Assembly: GCF_004363725.1 (NCBI RefSeq)
Contig: NZ_SNZF01000002.1
Coordinates: 124,001-188,000 of the forward strand
Direction: 5' to 3'
DNA: 64,000 nt
Source: Aquamicrobium defluvii
GTDB lineage: Bacteria; Pseudomonadota; Alphaproteobacteria; Rhizobiales; Rhizobiaceae
The notes under the pieces were generated by a model. It was not told the origin of the DNA, made no database searches, and saw only the letters and a list, made by a program, of their open reading frames with translations. Shown one piece after another: positions 39,782 to 48,621 of the stretch. Position numbers and translations under genes: made by a program. The stretch's first letter is position 1; every line of letters begins with the position of its first letter.

Positions 39782-40783
39782 ATGCAGATCGGAATGATGG
39801 GTTTGGGCCGGATGGGCGGCAACATGGTACGCCGGCTGATGCGCGCCGGCCATGAATGCGTCGTCCACGACATCGACCCCAAAAGCGTCGCGGCGCTTGC
39901 GAGCGAAGGGGCTGTCGGCGCTTCCTCCATGGAAGAGCTGGTCGCAAAGCTCGACAAGCCCCGGCACATCTGGCTGATGCTGCCGGCCGCCATCACCGGC
40001 GGCGTCGTGGAGCAGCTCGCCGCTCTGATGGAAGCCGGCGACACCATCATCGACGGCGGTAACTCCAACTACCGCGACGCGGTGGACCTGGCTGCGCGCC
40101 TCGCGGCGCAACAGATCAGCTTCGTCGATGTCGGCACCAGCGGCGGCGTGCACGGGCTGGAGCGCGGCTATTGCCTGATGATCGGCGGTCCTGACGAATC
40201 GGTGCGCCAGCTCGATTCCGTCTTTGCCGCCCTTGCACCCTCTCTGGCCTCTGGGGGCGACGACAGCGCACCGGGGACCGCCGCGCGCGGCTATCTGCAT
40301 TGCGGCCCGAGCGGCGCCGGCCATTTCGTCAAGATGGTCCATAACGGCATCGAATACGGCATGATGGCCGCCTATGCGGAGGGCTTCAACATCCTGAAGG
40401 CCGCCAATGCCGGCAAGCAGGAGCGCAGCGCCGACGCCGAGACCAGCCCGCTTTCCGAGCCGCAATACTACCAGTTCGACATCGATGTCGGGCAGGTCGC
40501 CGAAGTGTGGCGGCACGGCAGCGTCATCAGCTCATGGCTTCTCGACCTCACCGCCGACGCACTTGCCGACGATCCCGCACTATCGCAGTTCGGCGGGCGT
40601 GTCTCGGATTCCGGCGAAGGCCGCTGGACGGTGAAAGCGGCCATCGACACCGGCGTGCCGACGCCGGTTCTGTCTTCGGCCCTCTACAGCCGCTTCGCCT
40701 CGCAGGGCCATTCCGTCTATGCGGAAAAGCTGCTCTCGGCCATGCGGCTGGCGTTCGGCGGCCACTTCGAGAAGAAGGGCTAA
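39782..40783 (+). CDS. gnd: 6-phosphogluconate dehydrogenase, decarboxylating, short form
   Basis: 333 residues, the short YqeC-like type rather than the 470-residue enzyme. GMMGLGRMGGNMVRRL is the Rossmann loop. The Asp after beta-2 (VVHDIDP) points to NAD rather than NADP. GTSGGVHGLE and HFVKMVHNGIEYGMM hold the substrate and catalytic Lys. It oxidises 6-phosphogluconate to ribulose 5-phosphate. ATG 39782 has AAAGGA eight bases upstream; ATG 39773 is too close to it. Confidence 0.93.
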   Translation: MQIGMMGLGRMGGNMVRRLMRAGHECVVHDIDPKSVAALASEGAVGASSMEELVAKLDKPRHIWLMLPAAITGGVVEQLAALMEAGDTIIDGGNSNYRDAVDLAARLAAQQISFVDVGTSGGVHGLERGYCLMIGGPDESVRQLDSVFAALAPSLASGGDDSAPGTAARGYLHCGPSGAGHFVKMVHNGIEYGMMAAYAEGFNILKAANAGKQERSADAETSPLSEPQYYQFDIDVGQVAEVWRHGSVISSWLLDLTADALADDPALSQFGGRVSDSGEGRWTVKAAIDTGVPTPVLSSALYSRFASQGHSVYAEKLLSAMRLAFGGHFEKKG

Positions 40784-41365
40784 AGGCGCGTCACCAGCGC
40801 ATCGGCACCATGCGGACGGGCCGGCGCGGCCCGCCCGCGAAAGGCGGAACCGGCACAAGACACCACGGACAACGCGAAGCCGCGCGGGGAAGCACGCGCT
40901 TGCAGCTTCTGCACAGGTGATCATGTGAACTGGCAATCATGAAAAGCTCCTTCGGGGCGACATATGGGCGTCGCAGGGAATGAGCCGCTTTCAGGCTTGT
41001 CCCGGAGCGAAAAGGGCGCGGCCGTCAGGATTCAGTCGCTTCGCCCCGGGCCACATGCCGTGCTTTGCCGGCCATCCTCGACATAAGTGTGAAAGTTTCC
41101 GTGCACATGGCTTCAAGCTGGGTTGCAATCGCGGCTTTTCAAGGGCCGAGCCCTTCGCGCAGCGGATATTTTCTCTTTTATTTCAAATATTTGTTCTGAT
41201 CGTTCATATGTATCGTTCAAACCCGGGCGGCTGCGCCAGGAAAAGCGACGACAAATCGCTCAAGGCGGCTGGACAGGCGGAAATCTCGTGCTATAACCCA
41301 CGCGCTCTCGCAGGCGTTCCGGCGTCGTGCCGGGCCGGGAAATCCCTCCGGCTTCTTCGAGACAG
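40784..41365. other. Non-coding region before tRNA-Phe
   Basis: 582 bp without a supported gene. Open frames here have no ribosome site or family features. It includes a GC hairpin near 40818-40832, an AT-richer patch at about 41165-41215 (TTTTCTCTTTTATTTCAAATATTTG) that stands out from the surrounding GC, and the tRNA promoter at 41270-41297. A small RNA is possible but not shown. Confidence 0.5.
41270..41297 (+). promoter_or_regulatory. Sigma-70 type promoter of tRNA-Phe
   Basis: TGGACA (41270-41275), 16 bp, TATAAC (41292-41297). Transcription would begin near 41304, about 60 nt before the mature tRNA. Confidence 0.5.
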
Positions 41366-41441
41366 GCCCAGGTAGCTCAGTTGGTAGAGCATGCGACTGA
41401 AAATCGCAGTGTCGGCGGTTCAATTCCGTCCCTGGGCACCA
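41366..41441 (+). tRNA. tRNA-Phe (GAA)
   Basis: 76 nt including an encoded CCA. Acceptor arms GCCCAGG (41366-41372) and CCTGGGC (41431-41437) pair fully. The D arm is GCTC-AGTTGGTA-GAGC, the anticodon stem TGCGA/TCGCA holds loop CTGAAAA with anticodon GAA, and the T loop is TTCAATT. All arms are intact. Confidence 0.97.
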
Positions 41442-41591
41442 CTCGTTCTTCTCTGAACCTGCCCGATATTTTCCGAAACGTCCCGCCATGCGCGGCGCTC
41501 CGTTGCCTTTTCGGCGCGACTCTGGCTGACATCGCAGATGGCGGCTTGTCCGCGACGAGGCACCCGGGAAGATTGGAATAGCCGGTTCATC

Positions 41592-42716
41592 ATGCTGCGT
41601 TTCATTCATTCGAGCGACCTGCATCTGGGAAAGCGCTTCGGCAATTTCTCCGGCGACCTGCCGGGCCGGCTGCGCGAAGCGCGCCATACGGTGCTCGCAC
41701 GGCTGGCGCAGCATGCGCGCGAGCAGGGAGCGTCCACCATCCTGCTGGCAGGCGATACGTTCGACACGGAGACGCCCGCCCCGGACATCCGCCGTCAGGC
41801 GCTTGCCGAAATGGCCCATCATGCACCGATCCGGTGGGTGATCCTGCCCGGAAATCACGATTCGTTGCAGGCATCGCAGCTCTGGACGACGCTGAAAGCG
41901 GAAGCCCCGGAAAATGTCGTTCTGGCGCTGGAGCCCCGGCCGCTTGAGCTGGCGCGCGACGCCGTTCTGTTGCCGGCGCCATGCACCACGCGACGCCCCG
42001 GCCGGGACCTTACCGAATGGATGGACAGCGCAGCTTCGCCGGAAGGGGCGATCCGCGTCGGGCTGGCCCACGGCGCGATCCAGAGTTTTTCCGAGGATGC
42101 GGCAGCCTCGGAGGTCATCGCGCCCGACCGGGCACGCCGCGCCGGCCTCGACTATCTGGCGCTGGGCGACTGGCACGGCGCTATCGGGATCGATGCGCGC
42201 ACACGCTACAGCGGCACGCCCGAACCCGACCGTTTCAAGCACGACCGGCCGGGTGAAGCCCTGCTGGTGCAGATCGCCGGGCCTTCCGCGTTGCCGGAGG
42301 TGACCTCGCTTCCCACGGCAAGCTTTGCGTGGCGCACGCTGGAACTGCATATGCTGGACGGCGACGATGCAGCCAGCGCGCTGGAAGCCCTGCTTCCCGA
42401 GACGAGGCAGCGCCGGCAATCGCTTGTGCGCGTGGCGGCCTCGGGACGCTGCCGTCTTTCCGGCCGAGCGGCACTGGCGGAGGCGACAAAGAGCCTGGCG
42501 CCGGACTTCGCATTCATGGAGCTCGACGACAGCGGCCTCGAAACGGAATGCGAAATCGGCGATCTCGATCAGATCGACAGGGCTGGCGCGCTGCGTGAAG
42601 CCGCGAATGCCCTGCTGGCGGAAGCCACGGACGAAAGCCGCCCTGCGGCCGAGCGCGACATCGCGCAGGCCGCGCTCGGCCGGCTCTACTCCCTCGCGCG
42701 GGCGGTGACGCCATGA
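41592..42716 (+). CDS. Mre11/SbcD-like DNA repair exonuclease (YhaO-like)
   Basis: 374 residues, a calcineurin-type metallophosphoesterase. All metal motifs are present: SSDLHLG, LLAGDTFDTE, LPGNHDS, LAHGAI and LALGDWHGAIG. A C-terminal capping part (about 250-374) follows. Partner of the SMC-like ATPase whose start overlaps its stop by 4 bp (ATGA), so the two should form a complex processing DNA ends. It is closer to the YhaO branch than to classical SbcD. It begins 151 bp after tRNA-Phe. Confidence 0.9.
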   Translation: MLRFIHSSDLHLGKRFGNFSGDLPGRLREARHTVLARLAQHAREQGASTILLAGDTFDTETPAPDIRRQALAEMAHHAPIRWVILPGNHDSLQASQLWTTLKAEAPENVVLALEPRPLELARDAVLLPAPCTTRRPGRDLTEWMDSAASPEGAIRVGLAHGAIQSFSEDAAASEVIAPDRARRAGLDYLALGDWHGAIGIDARTRYSGTPEPDRFKHDRPGEALLVQIAGPSALPEVTSLPTASFAWRTLELHMLDGDDAASALEALLPETRQRRQSLVRVAASGRCRLSGRAALAEATKSLAPDFAFMELDDSGLETECEIGDLDQIDRAGALREAANALLAEATDESRPAAERDIAQAALGRLYSLARAVTP

Positions 42717-45349
42717 AGATCTCGGCGCTGCGGCTATTCAATGTGAAGCGCTTTGCCGGACGCGGGGTCGCAATCGAAGGGATCGGCGACGGCGTCAACG
42801 TGCTTTGCGCCGCCAACGAGTTCGGCAAGTCGACGAGCTTCGAGGCGCTTCATGCGCTGTTCTTCCAGCCGCATTCCAGCACATCCGGCGATGTCCGGAG
42901 CCTGCGCCCCTACAGCGGCGGCAATCCGCTGGTGGAGGCCGACATCGCCACCGCGGAGGGCTCCTTCCGCATCACCAAGCAGTATTATGGCGGCCGCTCT
43001 GCCCGCGTGTCCGACCTGTCGAGCGGACGTCTTCTGGCCCAGGCCGATGAGGCGGAAAATTTCATCGGCAACCTGATCAGGGGCGGCAGTGCCGGCCCCG
43101 CCGGGCTGTTGTGGGTGCGGCAGGGCATCACCGGCATCGAAAAGCGCAGCCGTTCGGAAGAGGACAGCGAAAAGGAAGTTCGCAAGACCCTGCTGGAATC
43201 CGTTCAGGGAGAGGTGGAAGCCATCACCGGCGGGCGGCGGATGGCGGACATCATGGCGGCCACGGCGCAAGCTCTTTCCGAACTGGTGACCGCAACCGGC
43301 CGGCCGAAAACCGGTGGCCGCTACGCCACCGCGATCGAGGCCCGCGACAGGCTGGCCATGGAAGAGCAGCGGCTTGCCGGAGAGGTTGCGGCGCTGCGGG
43401 ACGCGCTCGACAAGCGGGCTGCCGCCGCAAGGCGGCTGGCCGAGCTGGACCGCGCCGAAGACCGGCAGGAACGCAAGGCCGCCGTCGACAGGGCGCAGGC
43501 CGCCTTCGATCAGGCCAGAGCCCGGATCGACACGCTGAAGGCTGCGGAAGCGGAACTGAGCCTCGCCCGTGAACGCCGCGATGCCGCCGCGCGCGAGGTC
43601 CAGGCATTGCAGGATGCGCTTGAGAAGGCCAGGCTTCTGCGCGGCAGGCTGGACGACGCGGAACGACAGCATGCGGGGGCTCTGGCAAAACGGCGGGAGG
43701 CCGCCGATGCCATGGCCAGCGCGCGGGAAGCGGCCGATATTGCCGAACAGGAAGAGCAGGAAGCGCGCGATCTGCTCGCCCGAATGGATGCCGCGCTGAA
43801 AGCGCGGGACGCGGCGGAGCGTCATGCAAAGCTGAAGGAGCGGTTGAGCGCGGCCGAGGAGACCCGTCTCATACTCGAACAGGTGGAAGCGAGACATGCC
43901 GTTCTGAAGACCGACCCGAAGGCCATCGAAGATCTTCAGGCTCTGGAAATCGAGGTCGCCCGGCTGCGCGCGCTCGAAGACGCGGCCCGTCCATCGGTTG
44001 TTGTCGCCTATGAGCGCGGCGGCATCGATCCCGTGAAAATGGACGGCGTCCCGCTCGGCGACGGAGAGGAACGCCGCTACGGCGAGCAGGCGCAGCTTTC
44101 CATACCGGGCATCGGCTCCATCACACTGAGGGCGAACCGCCCCGCACAAAGCGACGGACGGCTGCACCGGGCAGAAGAAAAGAAGCGGGCATTGCTGGAA
44201 GCGCTGGCTGTGGACGATGTCGCGGCGGCAAGGTCGCGGCAGATGCAGGCCCAACAGCTTGCCATGGAGGCGCAGGGCCTGCGCAGCCGCTTGTCCGCGC
44301 TGGCGCCGGATGGGTTGGCGAAGCTGCGGGAAGAATGTGCCGCGCAGGAGCCGGCCCCCGCGTCTCACCCCGATGAAACCGGGAGCAGCACTGAACAGCT
44401 TGAAACCGCCCATGCGGGTGCCGAAGAACGCCGCAAATCGGCGCGCCAGGCATTGCGGGAAGCGGAACCGCTCCAGCGCATCGCCGACGAAGCGTTCATT
44501 GCGGCCCAGACGAGCCTGGTGACGCTGCGGGCTGAAATGGCCCAGATCGAGGCACTGCTCGGCCCGGAAGATACGCGCGCCGACCGGCAGCGGGCACTCT
44601 CGGAGCAGCTGGAACGCTTCGGGCAGAGCGTTCAGACGCAGGAACTCCAGTTGCAGAAACTGCGCGATGCGGCCGTCGATCTCGAGTCGGTCGAGGCCGC
44701 CCTGAAACGGGCCCGCTCCGCCGAGGCGGCCGCAGAAACGGAAGCCGGAGCGCTGCGCGAGACGACCGCCGAACTGAACGGCCGTATCCGTGCCTATGCG
44801 GATGAGGCTGTCGAGGAAAAATGGCGCGAAACCGGCGATGCCCTTTCGGCGGCGACCGGCAGGGTCGATGCCTTCGAGAAGGAAATCAGGGTTTTGCAGC
44901 GGCTTTCATCCGCGCTGGAGGCGGCGCGCTCACAGGCAAGCGAGCTTTATCTGAAGCCGGTGATGACCGAATTGCGGCCACTGATCGGCCTGCTCTTCGA
45001 CGATGTCTCCATCACTTTCGACGACAGGACGCTGCTGCCGCAGACCATCCTGCGGAACGGACAGGAGGAAGAGGTCGAGCGCCTGAGCGGCGGCATGCGC
45101 GAGCAGCTTTCCGTGCTTACGCGTCTGGCCTTCGCGCGGCTGCTCGCCCGCGACGGGCGGCCGGCTCCGGTCATCCTCGACGATGCGCTGGTCTATTCGG
45201 ACGACGACCGCATCGAGAGGATGTTCGACGCCCTCCACCGGCAATCCCGCGACCAGCAGATCATCGTCTTCACCTGCCGCCAGCGCGCATTCCAGAAACT
45301 CGGCGGGAATATCCTTCGAATGACGGACTGGCTGCCCTCAAGCCCGTAA
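42713..45349 (+). CDS. Rad50/SbcC-like AAA ATPase (YhaN-like)
   Basis: 878 residues. The N-terminal P-loop reads AANEFGKST (about 33-41), with Ala where the first Gly of GxxxxGKS/T normally stands. Long Ala/Glu/Arg coiled coils (about 190-420 and 490-770) flank a beta-rich insert (about 426-485: SVVVAYERGG to SIPGIGSITLRANRP) where Rad50 would have a CxxC zinc hook; no CxxC is present. The ABC signature is LSGGMREQLSVL (about 790) and Walker B is PVILDDALVYSDDD (about 819). It should pair with the exonuclease encoded 4 bp upstream by overlap. Confidence 0.9.
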   Translation: MKISALRLFNVKRFAGRGVAIEGIGDGVNVLCAANEFGKSTSFEALHALFFQPHSSTSGDVRSLRPYSGGNPLVEADIATAEGSFRITKQYYGGRSARVSDLSSGRLLAQADEAENFIGNLIRGGSAGPAGLLWVRQGITGIEKRSRSEEDSEKEVRKTLLESVQGEVEAITGGRRMADIMAATAQALSELVTATGRPKTGGRYATAIEARDRLAMEEQRLAGEVAALRDALDKRAAAARRLAELDRAEDRQERKAAVDRAQAAFDQARARIDTLKAAEAELSLARERRDAAAREVQALQDALEKARLLRGRLDDAERQHAGALAKRREAADAMASAREAADIAEQEEQEARDLLARMDAALKARDAAERHAKLKERLSAAEETRLILEQVEARHAVLKTDPKAIEDLQALEIEVARLRALEDAARPSVVVAYERGGIDPVKMDGVPLGDGEERRYGEQAQLSIPGIGSITLRANRPAQSDGRLHRAEEKKRALLEALAVDDVAAARSRQMQAQQLAMEAQGLRSRLSALAPDGLAKLREECAAQEPAPASHPDETGSSTEQLETAHAGAEERRKSARQALREAEPLQRIADEAFIAAQTSLVTLRAEMAQIEALLGPEDTRADRQRALSEQLERFGQSVQTQELQLQKLRDAAVDLESVEAALKRARSAEAAAETEAGALRETTAELNGRIRAYADEAVEEKWRETGDALSAATGRVDAFEKEIRVLQRLSSALEAARSQASELYLKPVMTELRPLIGLLFDDVSITFDDRTLLPQTILRNGQEEEVERLSGGMREQLSVLTRLAFARLLARDGRPAPVILDDALVYSDDDRIERMFDALHRQSRDQQIIVFTCRQRAFQKLGGNILRMTDWLPSSP

Positions 45350-45506
45350 GACAGGAACAGCGTGCCGCTGACCTTCCGCCACGTGTTTCGACCGGAACGG
45401 CACCGGATAAAGCCCAAATTCCGGAACCTCTACATATCGTCCAGCGAGACCGGAGAAGCGCGGCGAGAAAGCTTGATGGATTCGCGCGGGAGGGCTACGG
45501 GGTCCT

Positions 45507-46970
45507 TTGATCAACCCCTGGAGCGGAAAATTGCCAAGCATCGAAAGGCCGGGCTTGTCCTTTTGGATGGCGGCATCGGACCATACCGTCTCGGCAGCCC
45601 TTGAGCGCCTTGCCGCAATCGTCGGCGAGAATGTCGAACAGCTCGTCGACGCATTCTATTCGACCTTTCTCCTCCATGAGGAAGCCTCGGCCTATCTCAG
45701 CCATTCGGTCGTCAATCAACGCCTGCGCTATTCGCTTCGCCAATGGCTGCTCGATCTGGTCGACGAGGATTTGCGGTCGGACACCTCCGGGTTCGAGCAG
45801 CGCCAGATCAAGATCGGGGAAGTGCATGCCCGGCTGAAGGTGCCGAACGATATCGTGATGGAGGGCATGACCCTTCTCAAGACCGAAATCGCGCGGCGGG
45901 TTTCCGTTCTGGGGCTGGACGCCACGACCACGGCCGAGACGATCATCCTGCTGGACGAGGCAATAGACTTCGCCATGCGTTTCATGACGGAAGCCTATGT
46001 CTCCGACACCAGAAGCCGTGCCCAGACCGACGAGGCGTTCCGGCTTTTCTCGCTCGGACAGGACATCAATCTGGAACGGGAAACCCAGCGTGCAGCCCTG
46101 ATGGAATGGAGCCAGTCCGTTCTCTTCAGTCTGCTTGGCGAGAAAACGGAAGAGGCACGCAATATGCTCTCTGCGTCGCCTTTCGGCCTTTGGGTAAGGC
46201 ACCGCGCAGCCGTGCTGTTTCAGGGGTCCACCGTTCTTGGCCGTATCGAGGATCTGATCCGCCAGATCGACCAGCGCACGATTCCGGCGATATCCGGCAG
46301 GGAACCAGCGGCCGTCTCCGATCTCCAGCGGCAGGTGGAGGAGCTCAAGTACCTGCTCAACGAGCTGTTCCAGACTGCGGCCAACATCGAAAACGGCCGG
46401 GACCCGCTGACCCGGACGCTGAACCGGCGCTTCCTGCCATCCATTCTGGGCAGGGAGATATCGCTGGCAAAAAGCTCCGGCTCCCCGTTCACCCTGCTCA
46501 TGGTGGATGTCGATCACTTCAAGACCGTCAACGACACTTACGGCCATTCCGCAGGCGATGCGGTTCTGGGCTGTGTCGCCGAATATCTGCTCGGCGCGGT
46601 CCGCAGCAGCGACTACGTTTTCCGCTATGGCGGCGAGGAGTTCCTGATCGCCCTGGTCGAAACGGACCGGACAGAGGCGCAGATCATCGCGGAGCGCATC
46701 CGTCAGGGTATCGCCGCCCAAAGGCCGCGGGTCTCGGAAACGCGCACGGTCGAGATCACGGCCTCGGTCGGCGTGGCAAGCTTCGAAGGGCACCCGGATT
46801 ATCAGTACATGATCAATGCCGCCGACAAGGCCCTCTACCGGGCAAAGCAGGAGGGCCGCAACCGCGTCTGCGTATGCGGGGACACAAGACCCGGGAGCAC
46901 CGCCGCCCGACAGGAAGCTGCGCCTCCGGAACCGGTCGTTAACCATTATAAGCGACAACAGGTTCCATGA
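45507..46970 (+). CDS. Globin-coupled oxygen-sensor diguanylate cyclase, DosC-like
   Basis: Up to 487 residues, matching E. coli DosC (YddV) along its length: a globin sensor domain (about 25-175), a helical middle domain (180-330, FGLWVRHRAAVLF) and a GGDEF domain (330-470). The proximal heme His is in KIGEVHARLKVP (His107) and the distal Tyr in DAFYSTFL (Tyr51). The cyclase is intact: GGEEF at 375-379, inhibitory site RSSD at 366-369. Oxygen on the heme should tune cyclic di-GMP synthesis. The start is unsettled: TTG 45507, TTG 45531 (GGAG upstream) or ATG 45567. The cytochrome gene overlaps by 4 bp. Confidence 0.93.
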   Translation: MINPWSGKLPSIERPGLSFWMAASDHTVSAALERLAAIVGENVEQLVDAFYSTFLLHEEASAYLSHSVVNQRLRYSLRQWLLDLVDEDLRSDTSGFEQRQIKIGEVHARLKVPNDIVMEGMTLLKTEIARRVSVLGLDATTTAETIILLDEAIDFAMRFMTEAYVSDTRSRAQTDEAFRLFSLGQDINLERETQRAALMEWSQSVLFSLLGEKTEEARNMLSASPFGLWVRHRAAVLFQGSTVLGRIEDLIRQIDQRTIPAISGREPAAVSDLQRQVEELKYLLNELFQTAANIENGRDPLTRTLNRRFLPSILGREISLAKSSGSPFTLLMVDVDHFKTVNDTYGHSAGDAVLGCVAEYLLGAVRSSDYVFRYGGEEFLIALVETDRTEAQIIAERIRQGIAAQRPRVSETRTVEITASVGVASFEGHPDYQYMINAADKALYRAKQEGRNRVCVCGDTRPGSTAARQEAAPPEPVVNHYKRQQVP

Positions 46971-47281
46971 AGCGCCCAGCCATGATCCTGTTAGCCACAG
47001 CGTTCTGCACACCCGTATCGGCGGACGACCTCGTCAGTCGCGGCCGCGATATTGCGGAACTCAACTGTTCGCCCTGCCATGCTGTGTCGGCCACGGACAC
47101 GAGCAAGCATCCGGAAGCGCCGCCCATGCGCGATCTTGCAAAACGTTATCCGCTCGACGCGCTGGAGGAAGCCTTCGTGGAAGGCATCTACAGCGGCCAT
47201 CCCGACATGCCGGAGTTCAAGGCGACGTCGGAGCAGGTGGAAGCACTGCTCGCCTATCTGGACACCATCCAGACACCCTGA
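46967..47281 (+). CDS. Small periplasmic cytochrome c
   Basis: 104 residues. A signal peptide (MKRPAMILLATAFCTPVSADD, cleavage after VSA) precedes a class I cytochrome c with CSPCH for covalent heme attachment and a Met ligand in SGHPDMPEF. The ATG overlaps the stop of the DosC-like gene (ATGA), so the two are translated together. The role is unknown: it may pass electrons to a periplasmic partner whose use depends on oxygen, which fits the neighbour, but that is inference. Confidence 0.92.
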   Translation: MKRPAMILLATAFCTPVSADDLVSRGRDIAELNCSPCHAVSATDTSKHPEAPPMRDLAKRYPLDALEEAFVEGIYSGHPDMPEFKATSEQVEALLAYLDTIQTP

Positions 47282-47403
47282 CAGGGAAGAGGAAACCGCC
47301 CGGGGGCCAACCCTGAGGCGCGGTCCGCTGCGATCTTTCTTGATCCGCATCAAATCCCGAGGTCTCGTTCCTGATATGCTGCGGCAGATCAGGCAGGGGT
47401 TCA

Positions 47404-47964
47404 ATGTCGCTCGCTTCATTCATTCTGGCCGTGGCTTTCATACTTCTGACCCCCGGCCCCACCAACACGATCCTCGCTGCGTCGGGTGCGGCGATGGGCT
47501 GGCGCAGTGCGATGCTTCTGCCTCTTGCGGAAGCTGCGGGCTATCTGCTCGCCGTGACCTTCTATGTTGTGCTTGCCGACGCGGTGGGCAATTCCCCGGC
47601 TGCCATGCAGGCCATGAAAGCCGTGGCGGCGGTCTGGCTGCTGTTTTCGGCATGGAAGCTATGGCGTCAGAAAATGCAGTCTCCCGCATGCGGGCGCACG
47701 GTTGCGCTGCGAAGGGTCTTCCTGACGACCCTGCTCAACCCCAAGGCAATGCTGGTCGGCGCCGTTCTCCTCCCCGGCATGGAAGTGGAACTCAGAACAC
47801 AGGCGACAGGAGCCTTCATCGCCCTTTCGCTGGCTGCCGGAGCTCTGTGGACCCTGTTCGGATCATCCCTGCCCGGACGGATGAAGCCTTACGCCTACCG
47901 GATAGCCGCGATCGTCGTCGGCCTGTTTTCGCTGGTAGCGGCATCCGGCGCCATTGCGGGATAA
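47404..47964 (+). CDS. LysE family exporter
   Basis: 186 residues with five to six transmembrane helices, the LysE/RhtB amino-acid exporter family. FILLTPGPTNTILAASGAAMGWRSA is the family N-terminus and LNPKAMLVGAVLLP the second motif. It is slightly shorter than the common 200-210. It stands just before the IS1595-like scar and the remains of a LysR gene, which may once have regulated it, as LysR-LysE pairs are common. Confidence 0.88.
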   Translation: MSLASFILAVAFILLTPGPTNTILAASGAAMGWRSAMLLPLAEAAGYLLAVTFYVVLADAVGNSPAAMQAMKAVAAVWLLFSAWKLWRQKMQSPACGRTVALRRVFLTTLLNPKAMLVGAVLLPGMEVELRTQATGAFIALSLAAGALWTLFGSSLPGRMKPYAYRIAAIVVGLFSLVAASGAIAG

Positions 47965-47971
47965 AAGCAAA

Positions 47972-48245
47972 GGGTCTGACATAGATAGCTGAGAAGGGCT
48001 ATTTTTGTCATATGGTTAGGGCAAGGCGGCGGAGTAGGCTTGCTAAGCACGTCCAGATTGAGCTTTTGAAGTATTTCCGCGCCGGCTCAACGGCCCGTTC
48101 GGCAGCCGACTTGACCGGCGTTAATCGCAACACCGCGGTCCTGTTCTTCCACAAGCTGCGCGAGGTCATTTTCGCGGAACTGGCGGCTTCGCAACCCGGT
48201 CTCATGAGTGGTGAAGTCGAGGCCGACGAAAGCCACTTCGGCGCT
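47972..48245 (+). mobile_element. Truncated IS1595-like element (transposase N-terminus)
   Basis: A probable left end GGGTCTGACATAGATAGCTG starts at 47972. From ATG 48012 the frame reads the N-terminal part of an IS1595-family transposase (FRAGSTARSAADLTGVNRNTA, FFHKLREVIFAEL, SGEVEADESHFG). The DDE domain stops right after the first catalytic Asp-Glu motif (DESHFG), where the sequence changes into a LysR gene at about 48241-48246. No right end is found. Confidence 0.8.
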
Positions 48246-48616
48246 GGCGGGAGAGCTCGATCTGCCGGCCTATCTGGCGCAGGAGCACATCCTGGTTTCT
48301 TCACGGCCAAAGGGCGTGAGCCTGGAAGACATCGAGCTTGCCCGCATCGGCCATCAGCGCCGCATCGCCTTGCGCTGCCAGCAATATTTCGCGGCATCGA
48401 TGCTGGTCGCGGAAACCGGATATCTGCTCACCATGCCGGAGCGCTATGCGCGCATCGTCAACCGGGGCCTGCCGACGCGGATCGTGGACTTCCCCGTACC
48501 GGCGCCGCCGTTGCATGTCTGTCTCTACAGGCACGAGAATGCCGGGCGGACCCCGGCAACGCATGGCTGCGCGCTCTCGTTGCCGAGATCGCGCAGCAGG
48601 ATCATACCGTTGAAGC
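48246..48616 (+). pseudogene. LysR-family regulator, 3' remnant with frameshift
   Basis: After the IS junction, another frame encodes the back half of a LysR effector domain: ELDLPAYLAQEHILVSSRPKG, IGHQRRIALRCQQYFAASMLVAETGYLLTMPERYA and PLHVCLYRHENA. At about 48541-48550 the reading shifts to a second frame for DPGNAWLRALVAEIAQQ. HTH and front half are gone, and the tail runs into gpmA, so it cannot be functional. Confidence 0.8.
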
Positions 48617-48621
48617 CCGAA

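Noticed and set aside
40980..41375. 131-residue open frame before tRNA-Phe
   Set aside because: No ribosome site, composition unlike the neighbours, and it runs into the tRNA gene.
41366..48620. Genomic island integrated at tRNA-Phe
   Set aside because: No integrase and no second copy of the tRNA 3' end was seen; most genes here look like ordinary chromosome.
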